Of a DNA stretch of 64,000 nucleotides, positions 59,973-64,000 are shown piece after piece (the stretch's first letter is position 1; each line of letters opens with the position of its first letter). This stretch comes from Mycobacterium sp. 3519A (GTDB lineage: Bacteria > Actinomycetota > Actinomycetes > Mycobacteriales > Mycobacteriaceae), in contig NZ_OESG01000013.1 in assembly GCF_900240945.1 (NCBI RefSeq), positions 1,488,001-1,552,000 of the forward strand. Direction: 5' to 3'. Made by a program: the position numbers and the translations under genes. The notes under the pieces are model-generated. The model worked only from the letters and a program-made list of their open reading frames with translations. It did no database searches and was not told the origin of the DNA.

Positions 59973-61489
59973 CCCACGATCCCGACCACGAACACGACGA
60001 ACCCGATCTGTCGCTCGCCGACAACCCGATCTGGCAGCAGGACAACGTCACTCTGCACAGCGTCGGCATCGACATCGGCAGTTCGGGCACGCAGGTGGTG
60101 TTCTCGAGGCTGGCGCTGCGCAGACGCGGCGAGGACCTCACCAGCCGGTACGTCGTGGTGTCGAGGGACACCCTGTTCGAGTCGGAATTGGAGTTGACGC
60201 CGTACACCGACGATCTGCAGATCGACGCGGCGGCGCTGGGTCGCATGCTCGACGCGGCCTACGACGGAGCGGGACGACAACCGGAGGACGTCGACACCGG
60301 CGTGGTGATCCTGACCGGCGAGGCGCTACGCCGCCGTAATGCGGAACGGATCGCAGCGGTGGTCGCCGAGCGGGCGGGTGACCTGGTGTGCGCGACGGCC
60401 GGCCACCACATGGAGGCCATGCTCGCGGCGTACGGGTCAGGTGCGGTGCGCGCCTCGCATGACGGCTGGGAGCGCATCCTGAACATCGACATAGGCGGCG
60501 GCACAACCAAGCTCGCGATCACCGATCGCGGACGGGTACTTGCCACCGCCGCCATCCATGTCGGCGGGCGGCTGATCGCGGTCGACGGTGACACCGTCAC
60601 GCGCATCGAACCGGGCGGTCGCAGGCACGCCGCCGCGGTCGGCCTCGATCTCGATCTCGGCAGCCGGGTGTCGTCGGCCGACCTGGACGCGATCGCCTCC
60701 GAAATGGCCGACCAGGTCATCGCGGCGGTGCGGGGCGAGCCGTCGGCGGGGCCGCTGTTCCTGACCGACCCCATCGCGGTGCAGGGCGTGGATGGCATCA
60801 TCTTCTCCGGCGGAGTCGCGGAGTATGTGTACCACACCGAGACAAGGGATTTCGGTGACCTGGGCCGTCGGCTAGGGCTGGCGCTCGCCGAGCGCACCGA
60901 CGAACTGCCCGCGCCCGTGCTGGTCGCGGCGCAACGTATTCGCGCGACAGTGCTCGGCGCGTCGGAGTACACCGTTCAACTCAGCGGGATCACCAGCTTC
61001 ATCCCGGCGCCGGACAGCACGCTGCCGAGACGCAACCTGCAAGTGGCGCGGCCGGAATATACACTCGGCGAGGTGGTCGACCGCGACGCGGTGGCGTCGG
61101 CGATCGAACATCATCTGTCGATGTTCGGCCTGCACGACGCGGCGGCCGATGTGGCGCTGGCGCTGCGCTGGACCGGTACGCCGAACTACCGCCGGTTGCG
61201 TTCGTTCGCCGAAGGTGTGGTGGCGGGACTGCGCTGGCGGATGGCCAACGGGCACCCGGTCTATCTGATGATCGACGGTGATATCGCGCTTACCCTCGGC
61301 ACTATCCTGCATGACGAGCTCGAGGTATCCAACGATCTGCTCATCCTCGACGGAATCGATTTACGTGACTTCGATTTCGTCGATCTGGGTCGGATACGGC
61401 ATCCGTCGAACACTGTGCCGGTGACCATCAAATCGCTGGTGTTCTCGGCAAGCGAGAATCCGGCGGACCGGGCTGCCGTACTGACATGA
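59969..61489 (+). CDS. EutA-like (ethanolamine ammonia-lyase reactivase family) protein
   Basis: 506 residues, ATGA overlap with cupin 3. An ASKHA-fold ATPase: phosphate 1 loop VGIDIGSSGTQVVFSRL near 32-48, phosphate 2 loop NIDIGGGTTKLAITDRG near 171-187, adenosine-site GIIFSGGVAEYVYH near 274-287. These fit EutA, which exchanges damaged B12 from ethanolamine ammonia-lyase. No EutB, EutC, shell protein or other eut gene is in the window, so it must act on another target here. It is coupled to a class II aldolase (ATGA overlap). The context makes it the most puzzling gene of the cluster. Confidence 0.8.
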   Translation: MTHDPDHEHDEPDLSLADNPIWQQDNVTLHSVGIDIGSSGTQVVFSRLALRRRGEDLTSRYVVVSRDTLFESELELTPYTDDLQIDAAALGRMLDAAYDGAGRQPEDVDTGVVILTGEALRRRNAERIAAVVAERAGDLVCATAGHHMEAMLAAYGSGAVRASHDGWERILNIDIGGGTTKLAITDRGRVLATAAIHVGGRLIAVDGDTVTRIEPGGRRHAAAVGLDLDLGSRVSSADLDAIASEMADQVIAAVRGEPSAGPLFLTDPIAVQGVDGIIFSGGVAEYVYHTETRDFGDLGRRLGLALAERTDELPAPVLVAAQRIRATVLGASEYTVQLSGITSFIPAPDSTLPRRNLQVARPEYTLGEVVDRDAVASAIEHHLSMFGLHDAAADVALALRWTGTPNYRRLRSFAEGVVAGLRWRMANGHPVYLMIDGDIALTLGTILHDELEVSNDLLILDGIDLRDFDFVDLGRIRHPSNTVPVTIKSLVFSASENPADRAAVLT

Positions 61490-62202
61490 GCGATTTGTCA
61501 ACCACCGTCGCCACGGCCTGCCGCATCCTGGCCCAGCAGGGATTGGCCGCCGATGTCCTCGGCCACGTCAGCGTCCGGTTGGACGAGGACCGAATCCTGT
61601 TGCGCTGCCGCGGTCCTCGGGATCGGGGGCTGTTGTTCACCGAAACCGACGACGTTCGCGTCGTCGACCTGAACGGCCGTGGCGAGCTCGACGGCGGGTA
61701 CGCGGTGCCCAACGAGTTCCACATCCACACCGAACTCTTCCGGGCCAGGCCCGACGTGCAGGCAGTGGTGCACGCCCACCCACGTGAGGTGATGGTCGCC
61801 GACCTGGCCGGGATCGGACTGCGACAGGTGTTCGGCGCCTACAACATTCCGGCGTCCCGACTGGCGCATGACGGCATCCCGGTGTACCCGCGCTCGGTGC
61901 TGGTCCGCACGCCCGAGCTGGGCAGGGCTGTCGCGGCGGCCGTTGGCAGCGCCACGGTGTGCCTGTTACGCGGACACGGCATCGTGACCGTGGGGGAGTC
62001 GGTGGAGCAGGCGACGTTGCGCGCCCTCGACCTCGTCGAGTTGGCCCGCATCACGACCGAGGTGGCAGTGCTCGGCGGTCGCCCTGCGGTGCTATCCGAG
62101 GACGACCGCCGCGAGCTGCCCGATCTGGGCTCGGTGTTCAACGACTTGTCGCGCTGGCGGCACTACGCCGGCCGGCTGGAAGTCGCCGGGCTGTCGCTAT
62201 AA
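61486..62202 (+). CDS. Class II aldolase/adducin family protein
   Basis: 238 residues, ATGA overlap with the EutA-like gene. Zinc histidines are in VVHAHPREVMV near 92-100 and CLLRGHGIVTVG near 160-170. NEFHIHTELFRARPDV near 74-89 supplies the acidic residue, and AADVLGHVSVRLDE is the N-terminal family motif. Members cleave fuculose-phosphate or decarboxylate 3-oxo-tetronate phosphates. With the convergent beta-hydroxyacid dehydrogenase it resembles the threonate/erythronate pair, though the matching kinase (OtnK) is absent. The 3' end overlaps the dehydrogenase by 6 bases. Confidence 0.83.
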   Translation: MSDLSTTVATACRILAQQGLAADVLGHVSVRLDEDRILLRCRGPRDRGLLFTETDDVRVVDLNGRGELDGGYAVPNEFHIHTELFRARPDVQAVVHAHPREVMVADLAGIGLRQVFGAYNIPASRLAHDGIPVYPRSVLVRTPELGRAVAAAVGSATVCLLRGHGIVTVGESVEQATLRALDLVELARITTEVAVLGGRPAVLSEDDRRELPDLGSVFNDLSRWRHYAGRLEVAGLSL

Positions 62203-63051
62203 CCCGCCGTCGGCCTTGGCCAGCGGCGCGACCCGGCGGCCCAGATAGCTGCATTCCGGCCCGTACAACAAATCGGCGACATCCGCTGCGGTCAGCGTCT
62301 TGATCAGCTGGTCGATCTGACCGGTCAGCGGCAATACCAGTCCGCCGTTCTGGGCGAGGTCGAGGACGAAATCCATGTCCTTCTCCTGCCACGTGAACCG
62401 GGTGCTGTCCCACCGGCGCAGTGTGCCGTTGTCGCCTGGACACTTCAGCAGGACCTCGCGCATACGCTGCGCGTCGACGCCGTATCGCTTTGCGATGGCC
62501 AGCGTTTCGAAGTTCGCGACGCAGTGCACCCAGTGCAGCAGGTTGTTGCAGGTCTTGGCGAGTTGGCCTGCGCCGAGCGGTCCGACATGTTCGACGCCCC
62601 GGCTGTAGCTCATCATCACCGGTCGCGCCCGCTCCACATCGGCGGCGTCACCGCCGCACAGCGACAGCAGGTTGCCGTCTTTGGCGCCCTGCGCGCCGAA
62701 CACCACCGGTGCGTCGATCAGCCGGATCTCCTTCGGCTTGAAGATCGCGGCCAGCCGCTGCATGAAGTCCAGACTGTGTGTGCCCGCGACGACGACGAGT
62801 TGACCTGCCTTGCCGTGCAGCGTCAATTCCTCTGCGACGGATTCCATCTGGTCGTCGGTGCGCAGGCATGCGACGACGATGTCGCTACTGGTCGCCAGTT
62901 CGGCGAGGCCGGACGCCGGAGTCGCACCTGCGGCGGCGGCCGTCGCCAACCGGTCGGCGTCGATGTCGTAGGCGATCACGTCGAAGCCGTTGGCGACCAT
63001 GTGGCCCGCCATCGGCTGCCCCATATCGCCGACGCCGATGATTCCGATCAT
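62197..63051 (-). CDS. NAD(P)-dependent beta-hydroxyacid dehydrogenase
   Basis: 284 residues. The Rossmann motif IGIIGVGDMGQPMAGHMV is at the N-terminus. VVACLRTDDQ and the substrate-site DAPVVFGAQGAKDGNLLSLCGGD follow. The catalytic Lys is in GAGQLAKTCNNLLHWVH near 165-175. This is the 3-hydroxyisobutyrate / tartronate-semialdehyde reductase family. It oxidises a beta-hydroxy acid or reduces a semialdehyde. The motif PVVFGAQGA replaces the usual PVSGGxxGA. Its start is 39 bases after solute-binding copy 4, so these two form a minus-strand unit. Confidence 0.86.
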   Translation of the reverse strand: MIGIIGVGDMGQPMAGHMVANGFDVIAYDIDADRLATAAAAGATPASGLAELATSSDIVVACLRTDDQMESVAEELTLHGKAGQLVVVAGTHSLDFMQRLAAIFKPKEIRLIDAPVVFGAQGAKDGNLLSLCGGDAADVERARPVMMSYSRGVEHVGPLGAGQLAKTCNNLLHWVHCVANFETLAIAKRYGVDAQRMREVLLKCPGDNGTLRRWDSTRFTWQEKDMDFVLDLAQNGGLVLPLTGQIDQLIKTLTAADVADLLYGPECSYLGRRVAPLAKADGGL

Positions 63052-63090
63052 GTAGCTGCCTTTCTGATTTGTGTCTCGTTGTGACGGGCG

Positions 63091-64000
63091 CTATTTGGCG
63101 GCGCCCTGCACCAATCGGGTGTAGCGGTCGTTCCATTTGTTGGCCTGATCGAGATAGGCGGGCACGTCGACGGTCACGGTCTCCACGCCCTGCAGCGGGT
63201 CGTGGTCCGTGACGACTGAGCCCAGCTGATGGCTGTCTGCGATGATCTGCTGACCTTCCGGTGAGAGCAGGAAGTCCATGAACAGCACGGCCGCCGCGGG
63301 ATGCGGTGCGTTTGCGATCACGCCCGCACCGTTGGGACGCAAGACGACCGGTTGGATCGGCTTGCCCGACGGCAGCTTCCATGCGATGGGCGCGCCGTCG
63401 TCCGCCGCGGTGTCGACGTTGTGCGAGTACGCCGACGTCGTCACGTCGAACTGTCCGGCGCCGAGCAACTGCACCTGGGTGGTGTGCCCGTTGACCACCT
63501 TCGCGTTCGCCGCGATCGCCGCGAACATCTTGTCGACGTCGGCTTGCGGCATCCCCTTCTGCCGGTAGTACTGGTACATGGTGGCGTACCAGTCGTTGTC
63601 ACCGACTTCGAGGCTCACCTTGCCTTTCCACGCCGGATCGGCAAGCGCCTGCACCGATGCAGGCTGCTGGCCATCGTGAACCTTGTTGGTGTTCCACGCG
63701 ATCACGAACATGTTGAAGCGCGTCGCGGTCCACTTGTCGAACCTGCCTTCGGGCCGCACCTTCTCGCTCAGCGCACTCTGGTACGGATACAACGCGCCGT
63801 CACGACTCAGGCCGGTCAGCTCGGTGCCGTTGGTCTCGACGATGTCGGCGCCCTGGTGATTGGCCTTGGTCTCCTGCCCCACGCGCTGCAGGATCGACTC
63901 CGAGGTGGCCTGATAGACCTTAACGGGGATGCCGAACTTGGCGGTGAACGCGTCGACGAACTTCTGCAGCGACACGTTCGAGGTGTACAGCGACAGTTCG
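63091..64000 (-). CDS. ABC solute-binding protein (copy 4), N-terminus beyond window
   Basis: At least 302 residues, open to the right edge, so the signal peptide is not visible. It continues the series: ELSLYTSNVSLQKFVDAF, TSESILQRVGQETKANHQGAD, NMFVIAWNTNKVHDGQQ, GKVSLEVGDNDWYATMYQYY and HPAAAVLFMDFLLSPEGQQI. It looks closest to copy 1 (shared VVLRPNGAG and VETNxxEL). It lies upstream of the dehydrogenase on the same strand and is the fourth binding protein for a single visible permease-ATPase pair. Confidence 0.85.
   Translation of the reverse strand, partial: ELSLYTSNVSLQKFVDAFTAKFGIPVKVYQATSESILQRVGQETKANHQGADIVETNGTELTGLSRDGALYPYQSALSEKVRPEGRFDKWTATRFNMFVIAWNTNKVHDGQQPASVQALADPAWKGKVSLEVGDNDWYATMYQYYRQKGMPQADVDKMFAAIAANAKVVNGHTTQVQLLGAGQFDVTTSAYSHNVDTAADDGAPIAWKLPSGKPIQPVVLRPNGAGVIANAPHPAAAVLFMDFLLSPEGQQIIADSHQLGSVVTDHDPLQGVETVTVDVPAYLDQANKWNDRYTRLVQGAAK

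Noticed and set aside
59969..61489. Ethanolamine utilisation operon
   Set aside because: Only the EutA-like gene is present; no eutB, eutC, shell-protein or alcohol-dehydrogenase eut genes are found.

Overview
The window is 64 kb of high-GC actinobacterial DNA, almost certainly chromosomal and from a rapidly growing mycobacterium (Mycolicibacterium or a close relative). The support is two F420-dependent luciferase-like oxidoreductases, a P450, a LigB-type ATP-dependent DNA ligase next to cstA (the same neighbours as in M. tuberculosis), GTG/TTG starts, and dense operons with 4-base ATGA/GTGA overlaps. I see no rRNA, tRNA, CRISPR array, insertion sequence or prophage.

Layout. 0-4 kb (minus): GntP-type permease, CaiB CoA-transferase, HMG-CoA-lyase-like enzyme and IclR regulator, a compact organic-acid catabolic operon. 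4-14 kb: F420 oxidoreductase; an aldehyde dehydrogenase / NCS1 permease / zinc alcohol dehydrogenase operon; acyl-CoA carboxylase carboxyltransferase; second F420 oxidoreductase coupled to a P450. 13.7-15.7 kb: two paralogous secreted Gly/Pro-rich proteins. The first is broken by a stretch that looks like Illumina adapter read-through, so that break is probably an assembly error. 15.8-30 kb: amidohydrolase, membrane adenylate cyclase, cstA-ybdD, ligB, yqeY, molybdenum oxidoreductase, SDR, PoxB-like enzyme, HxlR regulator with a divergent methyltransferase, and a kinase-like protein.

30-36 kb is a complete protocatechuate 3,4-cleavage (beta-ketoadipate) operon, pcaHGBLIJ, with a divergent IclR regulator. 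36-41 kb holds a TauE-like exporter, a DHA2 drug-type exporter, rpiB-gpm, and a ferredoxin / ferredoxin-reductase pair.

41-64 kb is the most unusual part. It has the lower genes of protocatechuate/gallate 4,5-cleavage (ligK and ligJ homologues), two 4,5-dihydroxyphthalate-decarboxylase-family proteins and a zinc dehydrogenase. These are followed by a long array built from four related iron-type ABC solute-binding lipoproteins, one permease and one ATPase, three related cupin proteins, a Pch2/TRIP13-like AAA+ ATPase, a dienelactone hydrolase, an isochorismatase-fold protein without the usual cysteine, an MFS exporter, an orphan EutA-like reactivase, a class II aldolase and a beta-hydroxyacid dehydrogenase. 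Five TGGTNNNACCA-like palindromes (GntR/FadR-type), plus one weaker match, lie in front of its transcription units and of the rpiB/ferredoxin pair, and two of the solute-binding genes share a 25-bp upstream block. I infer a co-regulated uptake and degradation system for an aromatic or unsaturated polycarboxylate. The substrate, the ring-cleaving enzyme and the regulator are not identified.
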